Assembly: GCA_016185145.1 (NCBI GenBank)
Contig: JACPOB010000070.1
Coordinates: 132,801-196,800, forward strand
Direction: 5' to 3'
DNA length: 64,000 nucleotides
Origin: Rhodospirillales bacterium
GTDB lineage: Bacteria; Pseudomonadota; Alphaproteobacteria; Reyranellales; Reyranellaceae
A program made the translations under genes and the position numbers. Positions 7,721 to 18,163 of the stretch are shown in pieces. The notes below the pieces were generated by a model that was not told the DNA's origin, did no database searches, and saw only the letters and a list, made by a program, of their open reading frames with translations. Numbering within the stretch: the first letter of the stretch is position 1; each line of letters starts with the position of its first letter.

Positions 7721-8356
7721 ATGAGTGCACATTGCTGCGGTCACGGTCACGATCACGGGGCGGCGTCGCCCGTCTATCGCCGTGTCCTGTGGATCGCGCT
7801 GGCGGTCAATCTGGCCATGTTCGCGGTCGAGATCGGTGCCGGCCTCGCCGCGCAGTCGGCCTCGCTGTTGGCCGATTCACTCGACTTTCTGGGCGACGCC
7901 GCCAACTACGGCCTGGCCCTCTTCGTGCTCGGCATGGCGCTGCAGTGGCGCGCCCGGGCCGCGCTGGTCAAGGCCGCCAGCATGGGCCTGTTCGGCCTGT
8001 GGGTCGCCGGTACCACCATCCAGCACGCGCTCGCAGGGACGGTGCCCGAGGCGCCGGTGATGGGCGCGGTCGGCGCGTTGGCGCTCGCCGCCAACCTCGG
8101 CGTCGCCGTCCTCCTCTATCGCTGGCGCGACGGCGACAGCAACATGCGCTCGGTATGGATCTGCACGCGCAACGACGCGATCGGCAACCTCGCGGTGCTG
8201 GCGGCGGCGGTCGGCGTGTTCGGCTCGGGCAGCGGCTGGCCGGACTACATCGTGGCCGCGATCATGTCGGGCCTGGCCCTGACCGGCGCGTTCCAGGTGA
8301 CGCGCCAGGCGCTCGGCGAGCTGGCGCACACGCGACGTGCGGCGCCGGCCGAGTAG
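7721..8356 (+). CDS. CDF-family cation efflux protein, short form
   Basis: The 211-residue product begins with a metal-binding tail MSAHCCGHGHDHG and has six hydrophobic segments. The first metal site region reads LLADSLDFLGDAANY, the second CTRNDAIGNLAVL, as in cation diffusion facilitators of the DmeF/CzcD type that export zinc, cobalt or nickel. It ends soon after the sixth segment, so the usual C-terminal cytoplasmic domain of about 80-90 residues is missing. Its start lies one base after the arsR stop, which puts both in one operon under the metal repressor. A longer frame from 7664 overlaps arsR and was rejected. Confidence 0.82.
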   Translation: MSAHCCGHGHDHGAASPVYRRVLWIALAVNLAMFAVEIGAGLAAQSASLLADSLDFLGDAANYGLALFVLGMALQWRARAALVKAASMGLFGLWVAGTTIQHALAGTVPEAPVMGAVGALALAANLGVAVLLYRWRDGDSNMRSVWICTRNDAIGNLAVLAAAVGVFGSGSGWPDYIVAAIMSGLALTGAFQVTRQALGELAHTRRAAPAE

Positions 8357-8357
8357 C

Positions 8358-9326
8358 TCAGGCCTTCAGGACCTCGCCGTTCACCACCGCGTCGCGATCG
8401 GCGCGGCCGGCCAGGAAGTCGAGCACGTTGCCCGCGGAATCCCAGGCCATGCGGCGCAGGCCCTCGGCGGTGCTGGCTGCGACGTGCGGCGTGACCACGA
8501 GGTTGTCGAGCTCGAGCATCGGCAGTCCCTGCACCATGGGTTCTACGCGCAGCACGTCGAGGCCGGCGGCGGCGAGGCGACCGGACCGCAGCGCCGCCTC
8601 CAGCGCCGCTTCGTCCACCAGCGTGCCGCGCGCCGTGTTGATGAGGACGGCGCCCTGCTTCATCCGCGACAGGAACGCCGCATCGACCATGCCGCGCGTC
8701 GACTCGTTGGCCGGCACGTGCACGGTCACGATGTCCGCCTGCGCCAGGCCGGCATCGCGATCGACGACGGCCTCGTATCCGGCGCCGCGGATCGTGCCGG
8801 CCGGCAGGTAGGGATCGTGCACCAGCACGCGCATGCCGAAGGCGGCGCACAGCCTGGCGACCCGGGTGCCGATGCGGCCGAAGCCGAACACCAGCACCGT
8901 CCGCCCGCCCAGCTCGAAGGTGCTGGACTGGCCGCGCACCCGCCATTCGCCGCGCCGCACCGCGGCCGATACCGGCACGACGTTGCGGGCGAGGTTCAGC
9001 ATCAGCATCAGGGCGTGCTCGGCGACCGAGGCGGCGTTGGCCTCGGGCGTGATCATCAGCGCAATGCCGCGCCTGGTGAGCGCCGGCACGTCGACCAGGT
9101 CGTAGCCCACGCCGTGCCGGCAGACGACGCGCAGGCGCTCGGCCTTGGCCAGCAGCGCCTCGTCGACCGCCGTGCCGCGCACGATCAGGCCGTCGGCCCC
9201 CTGCAGCCGCTCCGCGAGCGGCGCGGCCGTGGCGGCGGCGGGATGATCGAGCGTGACGCCGGGCGCGGTGCGCAGGCGTTCGATGCCGTCCGGATGGATC
9301 GGATCGGCGACAACGATATGAGGCAT
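8358..9326 (-). CDS. D-isomer-specific 2-hydroxyacid dehydrogenase
   Basis: The 322-residue product has the two-domain layout of the family. The Rossmann motif is VFGFGRIGTRVARLCAAFGM in the middle, followed by the NTARGTLVDEAAL segment with the catalytic arginine region, a DVLRVEP glutamate region and VTPHVAAST with the catalytic histidine. It resembles phosphoglycerate-dehydrogenase-like enzymes without the C-terminal ACT domain, so it may act on another 2-hydroxyacid. The stop lies one base after that of the convergent CDF gene. The start is only five bases from the acyl-CoA ligase stop, so the two form an operon. Confidence 0.88.
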   Translation of the reverse strand: MPHIVVADPIHPDGIERLRTAPGVTLDHPAAATAAPLAERLQGADGLIVRGTAVDEALLAKAERLRVVCRHGVGYDLVDVPALTRRGIALMITPEANAASVAEHALMLMLNLARNVVPVSAAVRRGEWRVRGQSSTFELGGRTVLVFGFGRIGTRVARLCAAFGMRVLVHDPYLPAGTIRGAGYEAVVDRDAGLAQADIVTVHVPANESTRGMVDAAFLSRMKQGAVLINTARGTLVDEAALEAALRSGRLAAAGLDVLRVEPMVQGLPMLELDNLVVTPHVAASTAEGLRRMAWDSAGNVLDFLAGRADRDAVVNGEVLKA

Positions 9327-9331
9327 CCGGG

Positions 9332-10963
<1,632 letters not shown>

Positions 10964-11076
10964 GGCGTTTCCTCTGTTACCCCTGCCGCCCGGGATGAAA
11001 CTGTTGGTTTATCGGGCGGCTTCCCTTTCCCGGTTCTAGACCGAGTCGCTGCCGGGCGGGAAGCCGGGTTTTGGCG

Positions 11077-12063
11077 TCATTCCGCCGCCTGCTGGCTGGC
11101 CAGCAGGTCGTAGGTCCGCTTCTGATACTGGACCATGTAGTCCGTATAATAGGTCGCCGGATACTTGGGCGGCCGGTCGGGTCCGACGCAGGTCGGCACC
11201 GAGACGATGGGCCAATCGATGTTGCTGTCGCAGAAGAAGGCCAGCGCATAGCGCTCGCCGCCGCTGCGGTTGACCGCGCGATGCGGCGTGGCCAGGAAGA
11301 CGTCGTTGGTCCAGCGCTGCAGGAGCTGGCCGCCGTTCACGACATAGGCGCCGGCGAGCGCGGGCGCGTCGATCCACTTGCCGCCCGTGGTCCGGATCGA
11401 CAGGCCGGGCACGTCGTTGGGCGCCAGCAGGGTGAGAAAGCTGGTGTCGGTGTGCGGGGCGATGCCGAACTCGTCGTCGGCGATCGCTTCCTGGTAGGGG
11501 TAGTGCGTCATGCGCAGCTTGTACTGGAAGTCGCGGAACGGCTCGTCGAAGTAGACGGCCGGCAGTTCGAGGGCGACCGCATAGAGGCGCACCAGCTTCC
11601 GCACCAGCAGTTCCAGCGCATCGCAGTACGCGACGACGGCCTCGCGGAAGCCGGGCAGGTCCTTGGGCCAGCGGTTGGCGCTGCGGAAGCGCCGGTCGGC
11701 CAAAACGTCGGGATGGTCGTCCGGCAGGTCGCGCGCCATGAAGAAGGCTTCGTTGAGATTGGCCTTGGTCACGGCCTGCACCGTCGAGGTGCGCAGAGTG
11801 TCGCCGCGCATCGGCAGGTAGCCGACATTGTGGCGGTCGATCACGATCTCCATCTTCCGCTCGAGCGGCTGGCCGTGGAAGCGCGCGGCCTCGGCGAAGG
11901 CGCCGCGGATCAGCGGCTCGGGCACGCCGTGATTGACGATGAAGTAGAAGCCCACTTCGGTCAGCGCGAAGCGCAGCTCCCTGGCGGTGCGCTGCACGGC
12001 GCCGGGGGCACCCGCCAGGTAGGGCGCCAGGTCGATGACGGGGATTTTGTCCGCGCCGCTCAC
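11077..12063 (-). CDS. Isopenicillin-N-synthase-family Fe(II) oxygenase, copy 1
   Basis: The 328-residue product has the two Pfam parts of this family: a DIOX_N-like start (IPVIDLAPYLAG ... GFYFIVNHGVP) and a 2OG-FeII core. The iron ligands are H204-x-D206 (APHTDTSF) and H261 (ATPHRAVNR), with the R271-x-S-type cosubstrate region at GGERYALAFF. It is about 60 percent identical by eye to the adjacent copy. Bacterial members are mostly uncharacterised; this is not evidence for penicillin synthesis, as no ACV synthetase is present. Its start overlaps the stop of copy 2 (12060-12063). Confidence 0.88.
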   Translation of the reverse strand: MSGADKIPVIDLAPYLAGAPGAVQRTARELRFALTEVGFYFIVNHGVPEPLIRGAFAEAARFHGQPLERKMEIVIDRHNVGYLPMRGDTLRTSTVQAVTKANLNEAFFMARDLPDDHPDVLADRRFRSANRWPKDLPGFREAVVAYCDALELLVRKLVRLYAVALELPAVYFDEPFRDFQYKLRMTHYPYQEAIADDEFGIAPHTDTSFLTLLAPNDVPGLSIRTTGGKWIDAPALAGAYVVNGGQLLQRWTNDVFLATPHRAVNRSGGERYALAFFCDSNIDWPIVSVPTCVGPDRPPKYPATYYTDYMVQYQKRTYDLLASQQAAE

Positions 12064-13049
12064 TCGGCAGCTTGCCGGTTGGCGTCAGCCAGCACGTCGT
12101 AGTTCCGCTTCTGGTACCAGACCATGTAGTCGCTGTAGTAGGTCGTCGGGTACTTGGGCAGCTTGTCCGGTCCCACGGTGGTGGGGACGGCGGCGACGGG
12201 CCAGTCGATGTTGCTGTCGCAGAAGAAGGGAATGGCGTAGCGCTCGCCGCCGCTCCTGTTGATGGCGCGGTGCGGCGTGGCGAGGAAGACGTCGTTGGTC
12301 CAGCGCTGCAGCATCTGGCCGCCGTTCACGACATAGGCGTCGGGGATGGCGGGCGCATCGATCCACTTGCCGCTCTGGGTGCGGATCGACAGGCCCGGCA
12401 CCTCGTTGGGCGCCAGCAAGGTCAGGAAGCTCGTGTCGGTGTGGGGGGCGAGCCCGAACTCGTCCTCGACCGGACCGTCCTGGTGCGGGTAGTGCGTCAT
12501 GCGCAGCGAATACTGGCAATCCTCGAACGGCGCGTCGAAATACGTCGCCGGCAGGTCGAGCGCGCGGGCATAGACCTGCACCATCTTCAGCACCAGCGCT
12601 TCCATCGTGTTGCAGTAGTCGACCACGGTCTCGCGGAAACCGGGCAGGCCGTCGGGCCAGCGGTTGCGGCCGCGGAAGCGGCGGTTGGCGATCACGTCGG
12701 GATGATCGTCCGCCATCTCGCGCTTCACGAAGAAGGCCTCGTTGAGATTGGGCTTGGTCCCCGACTGCACCGTCGATGTGCGCAGCGTGTTGCCGCGCAT
12801 CGGCATGTAGCCGGTGCTGTGCAGGTCGATCTTGAGGTCGAGCTTGCGATCGATCGGCAGTTCGTGGAAGCGCTTCACCTCGGCGAAGGTCGCCTGGATC
12901 TTTTCCCGCGGCACGCCGTGATTGACGATGAAGTAGAAGCCGATCTCCGTGAGCGCGAAGCGCAGCTCTCTGGCCGTGCGGTCGAGCGCGCCCGGCTCGC
13001 CGGCGAGATAGGGACCGAGGTCGATGACGGGAATGGTCTCTGTGGCCAT
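12060..13049 (-). CDS. Isopenicillin-N-synthase-family Fe(II) oxygenase, copy 2
   Basis: The 329-residue product is a tandem paralogue of the next gene. Its iron ligands are H203-x-D205 (APHTDTSF) and H260 (ATPHRAINR), with R270 in GGERYAIPFF. The N-terminal GFYFIVNHGVP phrase is shared. It is the first gene of the pair and is translationally coupled to copy 1 through a four-base overlap. The order ligase, oxygenase pair, ligase suggests that these enzymes serve one carboxylate pathway, which is inference from position. Confidence 0.88.
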   Translation of the reverse strand: MATETIPVIDLGPYLAGEPGALDRTARELRFALTEIGFYFIVNHGVPREKIQATFAEVKRFHELPIDRKLDLKIDLHSTGYMPMRGNTLRTSTVQSGTKPNLNEAFFVKREMADDHPDVIANRRFRGRNRWPDGLPGFRETVVDYCNTMEALVLKMVQVYARALDLPATYFDAPFEDCQYSLRMTHYPHQDGPVEDEFGLAPHTDTSFLTLLAPNEVPGLSIRTQSGKWIDAPAIPDAYVVNGGQMLQRWTNDVFLATPHRAINRSGGERYAIPFFCDSNIDWPVAAVPTTVGPDKLPKYPTTYYSDYMVWYQKRNYDVLADANRQAAE

Positions 13050-13109
13050 GGCGTACTCCTACTGGCCACAACGATAGGCCTGCAGAGGGTTCCCGAGAAG
13101 GCTGTCTTT

Positions 13110-13226
13110 TCGGAGCGCGGACCTTCATCCTCTTCCGGACCGCGCGCCTCCCGGCGCGCTCATCAGCATGAGCGAGCGGGACGCTCGCGGTCCGGAAGAC
13201 CATGAGCGGACCGGCAGGTCCGCGCC
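13110..13226. repeat. Family-A palindrome with an outer palindrome
   Basis: The core (13132-13198) reads CTTCCGGACCGCGCGCC on one side and its near complement ending GCGGTCCGGAAG on the other, around CTCATCAGCATGAG. Outer arms CGGAGCGCGGACC (from 13111) and GGTCCGCGCCC (to about 13227) enclose it. It separates the IPNS-like pair from the upstream ligase gene. Confidence 0.75.
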
Positions 13227-13229
13227 CGG

Positions 13230-14858
13230 CTATGAGGGCAGCTTGTAGTCCCTGAAATCCTCGCGCAGCCGCGTTTTGAGGATTTTCCCCGTCGCGGTAT
13301 GCGGAATGGCGTCAACGAACTGCACGTCGTCTGGCAGCCACCATTTGGCGACCTTGGTGCCTAAAAACTCGATCAGCTCCTTCTTGTCGACCGTGGCATC
13401 GGGCTTGCGATGGATGATCAGCAGTGGCCGCTCGTCCCACTTGGGATGGTGGACGCCGATCACCGCGGCCTCGGCGACGCCGGGATGGGCCATCGCCGCG
13501 TTCTCGAGATCGATCGAGCTGATCCACTCGCCGCCCGACTTGATCACGTCCTTGGAGCGGTCAGTGATCTGCATGTAGCCGTCGGCATCGAGGGTGGCGA
13601 CGTCGCCGGTCGGGAACCAGTTGCCGTCCCGCAGCACCTCGCCGCCTTCGCCCTTGAAGTAGCCCGAGGTGATCCACGGCCCGCGCACCAGGAGGTCGCC
13701 GAAGGCCTTGCCGTCGCGTGGCAGTTCCTTACCGGAAGCGTCGATGATCTTCATGTCGACGCCGAACGGCGGCCGGCCCTGCTTCAGCCGCACGGCGAAC
13801 ACCTCGTCGGCCGGCATCCTCGCGTGCTTGGCCTTGGGATGATTGACCGAGCCCAGGGGGCTCATCTCGCTCATGCCCCAGGCATGCAGCACTTCCACGC
13901 CGAAGTCCTTGTCGAAGGTATCGATCATGGCCGGCGGCGCGGCCGAACCGCCGATCACGGCGTATTTCAGGGTCGAGAGCTTCAGCCCGTTGGCCTGCAT
14001 GTGCTGCAGCAGCGCCAGCCACACCGTCGGCACGCCGGCGGTGAAGGTGACGCCTTCCTTCTCGAACAATTCGTAGAGGCTCGGGCCATCGAGCGCCGGT
14101 CCAGGGAATACCAGCTTGGCGCCGACCAGGGCGGCGCTGTAGGGCAGGCCCCAGGCATTGACGTGGAACATCGGCACCACCGGCAGCACGACCGAGCGCG
14201 CCGAGAGTCCCAGCGTATCGGGCAGCGCGCTGCCGTAGGCGTGCAGCAGCGTCGAGCGATGGTGGTAGAGCACGCCCTTGGGGTTGCCCGTCGTGCCCGA
14301 GGTGTAGCAGAGCGACGACGCCGTGCGCTCGTCGAACTCGGGCCACTCGTAGGTGCCGGGCTTGTCCGCGAGCAGGTCCTCGTAGACCAGGAGGTTGGGG
14401 ATCTTGCAGTCCTTGGGCAGGTGCGCGCGGTCGGTCATGGCGACGACATGGCGCACCGTCTTGAGCTCGGGCAGCAGCTTCTCGACGGCCGGCAGCAGGT
14501 TCAGGTCGACGAACAGCAGCCGGTCCTCGGCATGGTTGACGATGTAGGCGATCTGCTCGGGGAACAGCCGCGGATTGATGGTGTGGCACACCGCGCCCAT
14601 GCCGGAGATGCCGTAGTAGAGCTCGAAGTGCCGATAGCCGTTCCAGGCCAGGGTGCCGATGCGGTCACCGGGAGCGATGCCCAGTGCAACAAGAGCCTCG
14701 GCGACCTTCTTGGCGCGCACCCGTGCATCGCGGTAGGTGTAGCGGTGGATGTCGCCCTCGACCCGGCGCGACACGATCTCGGTGTCGCCGTGGTTCAGGG
14801 CGGCGTGCTCGATGAGCTGCTGGATCAGCAGCGGGCGGTCCTGCATCAATCCGAACAT
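13230..14858 (-). CDS. Acyl-CoA ligase (DmdB/medium-long-chain type), second copy
   Basis: The 542-residue product shares the whole plan of the ligase at 9332-10963: start MFGLMQDRPLLIQQLIEHAA, P-loop YTSGTTGNPKGVLYHHRS, AWGMSEMSPLG, ITDRSKDVIKSGGEWIS and terminal TGKILKTRLRE with the catalytic lysine. It therefore forms acyl-CoA from a carboxylate, CoA and ATP. A frame extending to 14891 adds 11 unrelated residues, and the ATG at 14858 aligns with the paralogue start. It is the most upstream gene of this minus-strand group. Confidence 0.9.
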   Translation of the reverse strand: MFGLMQDRPLLIQQLIEHAALNHGDTEIVSRRVEGDIHRYTYRDARVRAKKVAEALVALGIAPGDRIGTLAWNGYRHFELYYGISGMGAVCHTINPRLFPEQIAYIVNHAEDRLLFVDLNLLPAVEKLLPELKTVRHVVAMTDRAHLPKDCKIPNLLVYEDLLADKPGTYEWPEFDERTASSLCYTSGTTGNPKGVLYHHRSTLLHAYGSALPDTLGLSARSVVLPVVPMFHVNAWGLPYSAALVGAKLVFPGPALDGPSLYELFEKEGVTFTAGVPTVWLALLQHMQANGLKLSTLKYAVIGGSAAPPAMIDTFDKDFGVEVLHAWGMSEMSPLGSVNHPKAKHARMPADEVFAVRLKQGRPPFGVDMKIIDASGKELPRDGKAFGDLLVRGPWITSGYFKGEGGEVLRDGNWFPTGDVATLDADGYMQITDRSKDVIKSGGEWISSIDLENAAMAHPGVAEAAVIGVHHPKWDERPLLIIHRKPDATVDKKELIEFLGTKVAKWWLPDDVQFVDAIPHTATGKILKTRLREDFRDYKLPS

Positions 14859-14965
14859 GGAATATCCCGACACATCTCTTACAAACGTCACGTCAAACAG
14901 CGCGAAGATGGCAGGGCCTGGGCATTTGGCTTAGGCTTTGCCGGCCGTCTAATGGGGGCAAACGT

Positions 14966-17005
14966 ATGAAACGGTCAAGATTTGGCGTCGCGGCAGCGAT
15001 CGGCGGTTTCATCGCCGAATGGGCATGCACGGCCGCCGCCCAACCGGCCTATGGCGCGGACACCGCGACGGGATCGTTCCTCACGGTCCTGACCGAGCGC
15101 CTGGAATTCACCGTCAAGGAGGTGCCGGCGCTGGGCCGGCACCTCGCCCGCCTGCCCGAGGTGATCGACGGGCGCACCGCGCTCCTGCTGCTGGGCATCG
15201 TGGTCGCGGGCCTGGCCGCGGAATACATCGCGCGCCTGCTGCTCAACCGCTCCAGGGTCGCTGCCTTCGACCGCCTGGTCGGTCATTCGCCCTTGCGCGC
15301 CTTCGTGCGCGCCATGCTGCTCGACCTGCTGGCGGTGGTGGCGCTGGCCGTCGCCGCCCGCGTGGTCCTGAACCAGATCGGCGGCAACCAGACCGTAGGC
15401 GGAAAGATCGGCCTGCAGGTCTTCGACCTGCTGCTCTACTGGCGCCTGTTCAACCTGTTGTTCCGGGTCTGGCTGAGGCCGGCCACGCCGGAAGGCCGCA
15501 TCGCCCCGGTCGACGACGCGGCGGCACGCGGGCTCCTGGTCGCGCTCAACTGGGTGGTGGTGCTGCCGCTGCTGGGCAGCCATTTCGCCCGTGCGCTGAT
15601 CACGACCGGCGCCGGCTCGGACGTGACGTCGGCCGCCATCATCATCTACGCACCGTTGATAGCGGCCGCCCTGGTGTGGGTGGTCTGGCACTGGCGCAAC
15701 GAGATGGCCGCCTGGCTCGCCGCCATGGTGTCGGAACGCAAGATCGGCCGGCAGCTCAAGCTCGATGCGGCGAAGCGCTGGTGGATGGCGGGCCTCGTCT
15801 TCTACGGCCTGATGGGCGTGGCGGCGGTCTATGCCGCCCTGACCGAGAGCCACACCGCGGCGCGCGGCATGTCGACCATCGAATCGGCGTTGCTGGTGCT
15901 GCTGCTGTTCGAGACGCTGATGCATCGCGTCACCCGCCACATCGTCTCCGAGCTGCCGATGGCGGGCGACGTGGTGGCCGACTGCCTTCGCCTGATCGCC
16001 CGGCTCTATGTCGCCATCATCATCGCCGACGCCGTGATGGTGAAGGTGCTGGGCGCCATGACCCAGCAGGAATGGGCGGTCCACGACCGCGGCGCCAAGA
16101 TCGCGGCGATCACCCTGGTGGCGATCTACGCCTTCTGGCGGTTCGTACGCTTCCGCATGGACTCCTACATCGCCGCCAACCCGCTGCCGTCGGCCGACGC
16201 CGCGGCCGATCCCGAGGACGAGGTCAAGGTCGCCGCCTCGCGGCTGCGCACCCTGATGCCGCTGGTTCGCGCCATGGCCGGTTCGGTCATCCTGGTGGTC
16301 GGCGGCCTGCTGGTGCTGTCGGAGCTCGGCGTCAACATCACGCCGCTGATCGCCGGCGCCTCGGTGTTCGGCCTGGCGGTATCGTTCGGCAGCCAGTCGC
16401 TGGTGCGCGACGTCGTCTCCGGCATCTTCTTCCTGGCCGAGGATGCGTTCCGCATCGGCGAGTACGTCGACTGCAGCAAGGTCAAGGGCACGGTCGAGGG
16501 CTTCAGCGTGCGCTGCCTGAAGCTGCGCCACCAGAACGGCCAGCTCCACATCGTGCCGTTCGGCCAGGTCGGGCACATCACCAACTTCAGCCGCGACTGG
16601 ACGGTGGTGAAGTTCAACCTCGCCTTCGCGCCGGGCACCGACGTCGAGCTGCTGCGCAAGACGGTGAAGAAGATCGGCACCGACATGATGGAGGAGCCGG
16701 CCTTCAAGCCCATCCTGATGCAGCCGCTCAAGATGCAGGGCGTGGTCGACATCAAGGACTCCTCGCTGATCGTGCGCTTCAAGTTCATGGCCCGGCCCAA
16801 GAACCCCAGCGCCATCCAGCGCATGGGCGTCCGCCGCATGTACGAGCAGCTCCCCAAGCTCGGCATCCGGTTCGCCACGCCGATCATGCCGTTCACCATC
16901 CCGGGGATGGTGCCGATGGGGACAGCGACCGCCGGGCCCGCTGCCGCGCCGCCTGCCGCGCCGCCGCCGGAGGCGCCGGCTGCACCGGCGAAAGCCGCGG
17001 AGTAG
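14966..17005 (+). CDS. MscS-family mechanosensitive channel, long form
   Basis: The 679-residue product has a signal-like N-terminus (ending ACTAAAQPAYGA), about ten hydrophobic segments and, from roughly residue 440, the MscS core: a pore-lining helix with LIAGASVFGLAVSFGSQSLV, the beta domain GEYVDCSKVKGTVEGFSVRC and HIVPFGQVGHITNFSRDW. MscS channels open under membrane tension to release solutes. The extra N-terminal membrane helices place it among the YbdG/YbiO-like long forms. An Ala/Pro-rich tail follows the core. It is transcribed away from the ligase group. Confidence 0.9.
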   Translation: MKRSRFGVAAAIGGFIAEWACTAAAQPAYGADTATGSFLTVLTERLEFTVKEVPALGRHLARLPEVIDGRTALLLLGIVVAGLAAEYIARLLLNRSRVAAFDRLVGHSPLRAFVRAMLLDLLAVVALAVAARVVLNQIGGNQTVGGKIGLQVFDLLLYWRLFNLLFRVWLRPATPEGRIAPVDDAAARGLLVALNWVVVLPLLGSHFARALITTGAGSDVTSAAIIIYAPLIAAALVWVVWHWRNEMAAWLAAMVSERKIGRQLKLDAAKRWWMAGLVFYGLMGVAAVYAALTESHTAARGMSTIESALLVLLLFETLMHRVTRHIVSELPMAGDVVADCLRLIARLYVAIIIADAVMVKVLGAMTQQEWAVHDRGAKIAAITLVAIYAFWRFVRFRMDSYIAANPLPSADAAADPEDEVKVAASRLRTLMPLVRAMAGSVILVVGGLLVLSELGVNITPLIAGASVFGLAVSFGSQSLVRDVVSGIFFLAEDAFRIGEYVDCSKVKGTVEGFSVRCLKLRHQNGQLHIVPFGQVGHITNFSRDWTVVKFNLAFAPGTDVELLRKTVKKIGTDMMEEPAFKPILMQPLKMQGVVDIKDSSLIVRFKFMARPKNPSAIQRMGVRRMYEQLPKLGIRFATPIMPFTIPGMVPMGTATAGPAAAPPAAPPPEAPAAPAKAAE

Positions 17006-17016
17006 GCCTCATTGCC

Positions 17017-17046
17017 GGGGGCGCGCCACTCCAGTGGCGCGCCCCC
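17017..17046. repeat. Family-B palindrome, single copy
   Basis: GGGGGCGCGCCACT and its complement AGTGGCGCGCCCCC form a perfect 14-bp stem around CC. It begins 11 bases after the MscS stop and could act as a hairpin between mscS and the aldo/keto reductase gene. The same sequence flanks the element at 1738-1868. Confidence 0.85.
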
Positions 17047-17091
17047 AGCTATGCTCTAGAATGCGGGCCTATCTCAAAAAGGGAGTCATCC

Positions 17092-18042
17092 ATGGAGAAG
17101 CGCAAGCTCGGTCGGTCGAGCATCGAATTCGCCCCGCTCGTCTTCGGCGGCAACGTGCTGGGCTGGACGGCCGATGAGGCCACGTCGCACAAGCTGCTCG
17201 ATGCCTTCGTCGACGCGGGCTACTCGTTCATCGATACGGCCGACGTCTATTCGCGCTGGGCGCCTGGGCACAAGGGCGGCGAATCGGAGGTCGTGATCGG
17301 CAGCTGGTTCCGCAAGGACCCCGCCAAGCGCAAGCTGGTCCAGGTCGCCACCAAGTGCGGCATGGAGATGCCGAACGAGGGGCAGGGCCTGTCGCGCGCG
17401 CACATCAAGAAGTCGGTCGACGCCTCGCTGAAGCGCCTCAACACCGACTACGTCGATCTCTTCCAGTCGCATCGCGACGACAAGGACACGTCCCAGGAGG
17501 AGACTCTCTCGACCTACGACGAGCTCATCAAGGCGGGCAAGATCCGCTTCATCGGCGCCTCGAATTTCGAGGCCCCGCGCCTTGCCGAAGCGGCCAAGAT
17601 CTCCAAGGAAAAGGGCCTGCCGGCCTATGTCAGCCTGCAGCCGCATTACAATCTCCTGGAGCGCCCGCTGTTCGAGGGCCCGCTCGAGCAGGAATGCGTC
17701 AAGGAGGGGCTGGGCGTGATCCCGTACTGGCCGCTGGCGGCCGGGTTCCTGAGCGGCAAGTACCGCTCGGAAGCCGATCTCGGCAAGAGCCCGCGCGGAC
17801 AGGGCGTGAAGAAGTACCTGAACGACAAGGGTCTTGCCGTCCTCGAGGCGCTGGACGCGGCGGCCAAGAAGCACAACACCAGCAATGTCACCGTGGCGCT
17901 GGCCTGGATCATGCAGCGCAAGTCGATCACCGCCCCGATCGCCAGCGCCACCAGCCTGCAGCAGCTCAAGGACCTGTTCGCCGCACCCGCCCTCAAGCTC
18001 GACGCCGAATCGGTGGCGGCTCTCGACAAGGCGAGCGCGTAG
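17092..18042 (+). CDS. Aldo/keto reductase
   Basis: The 316-residue product has the (alpha/beta)8 AKR plan. FIDTADVYSRW holds the catalytic D48 and Y53, ATKCG gives K88 and DLFQSHRDDKD gives the histidine near 126. The phrase GASNFEAPRLAEAAK and the late cofactor segment PIASATSLQQLKDL fit NADPH-dependent members such as YajO/Tas-type reductases. The substrate is not evident. The ATG at 17092 follows a GGGAG ribosome site; a much longer frame running through mscS is spurious. Confidence 0.9.
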   Translation: MEKRKLGRSSIEFAPLVFGGNVLGWTADEATSHKLLDAFVDAGYSFIDTADVYSRWAPGHKGGESEVVIGSWFRKDPAKRKLVQVATKCGMEMPNEGQGLSRAHIKKSVDASLKRLNTDYVDLFQSHRDDKDTSQEETLSTYDELIKAGKIRFIGASNFEAPRLAEAAKISKEKGLPAYVSLQPHYNLLERPLFEGPLEQECVKEGLGVIPYWPLAAGFLSGKYRSEADLGKSPRGQGVKKYLNDKGLAVLEALDAAAKKHNTSNVTVALAWIMQRKSITAPIASATSLQQLKDLFAAPALKLDAESVAALDKASA

Positions 18043-18062
18043 GGCATAGCGCCAAAGACTTT

Positions 18063-18133
18063 GTCATCCCGAGTGCGAAGCCCGAGGGACCTTTGAGGCC
18101 AAAGTAAAGGTCCCTCGCTAGGCTCGGGGTGAC
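18063..18133. repeat. Family-E inverted repeat
   Basis: TGTCATCCCGAG ... GAGGGACCTTTG and AAAGGTCCCTCG ... CTCGGGGTGACA pair over most of 70 bases. A longer relative lies at 25520-25641. It separates the reductase gene from the persulfide dioxygenase fusion. Confidence 0.75.
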
Positions 18134-18163
18134 AGTCTCGCTGCCATCCGGCAGAATCGCCGA

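Noticed and set aside
11077-13049. Possible beta-lactam biosynthesis cluster
   Set aside because: IPNS-like oxygenases are widespread in catabolic contexts, and no ACV synthetase, epimerase or acyltransferase gene is present.
14975-16576. 533-residue minus-strand frame opposite mscS
   Set aside because: Low-complexity composition (His, Asp, Arg, Gln) and no motif; mscS is complete on the other strand.
15019-18042. 1007-residue frame joining mscS region and aldo/keto reductase
   Set aside because: Only the last 316 codons are protein-like; the first part is the wrong frame of mscS.
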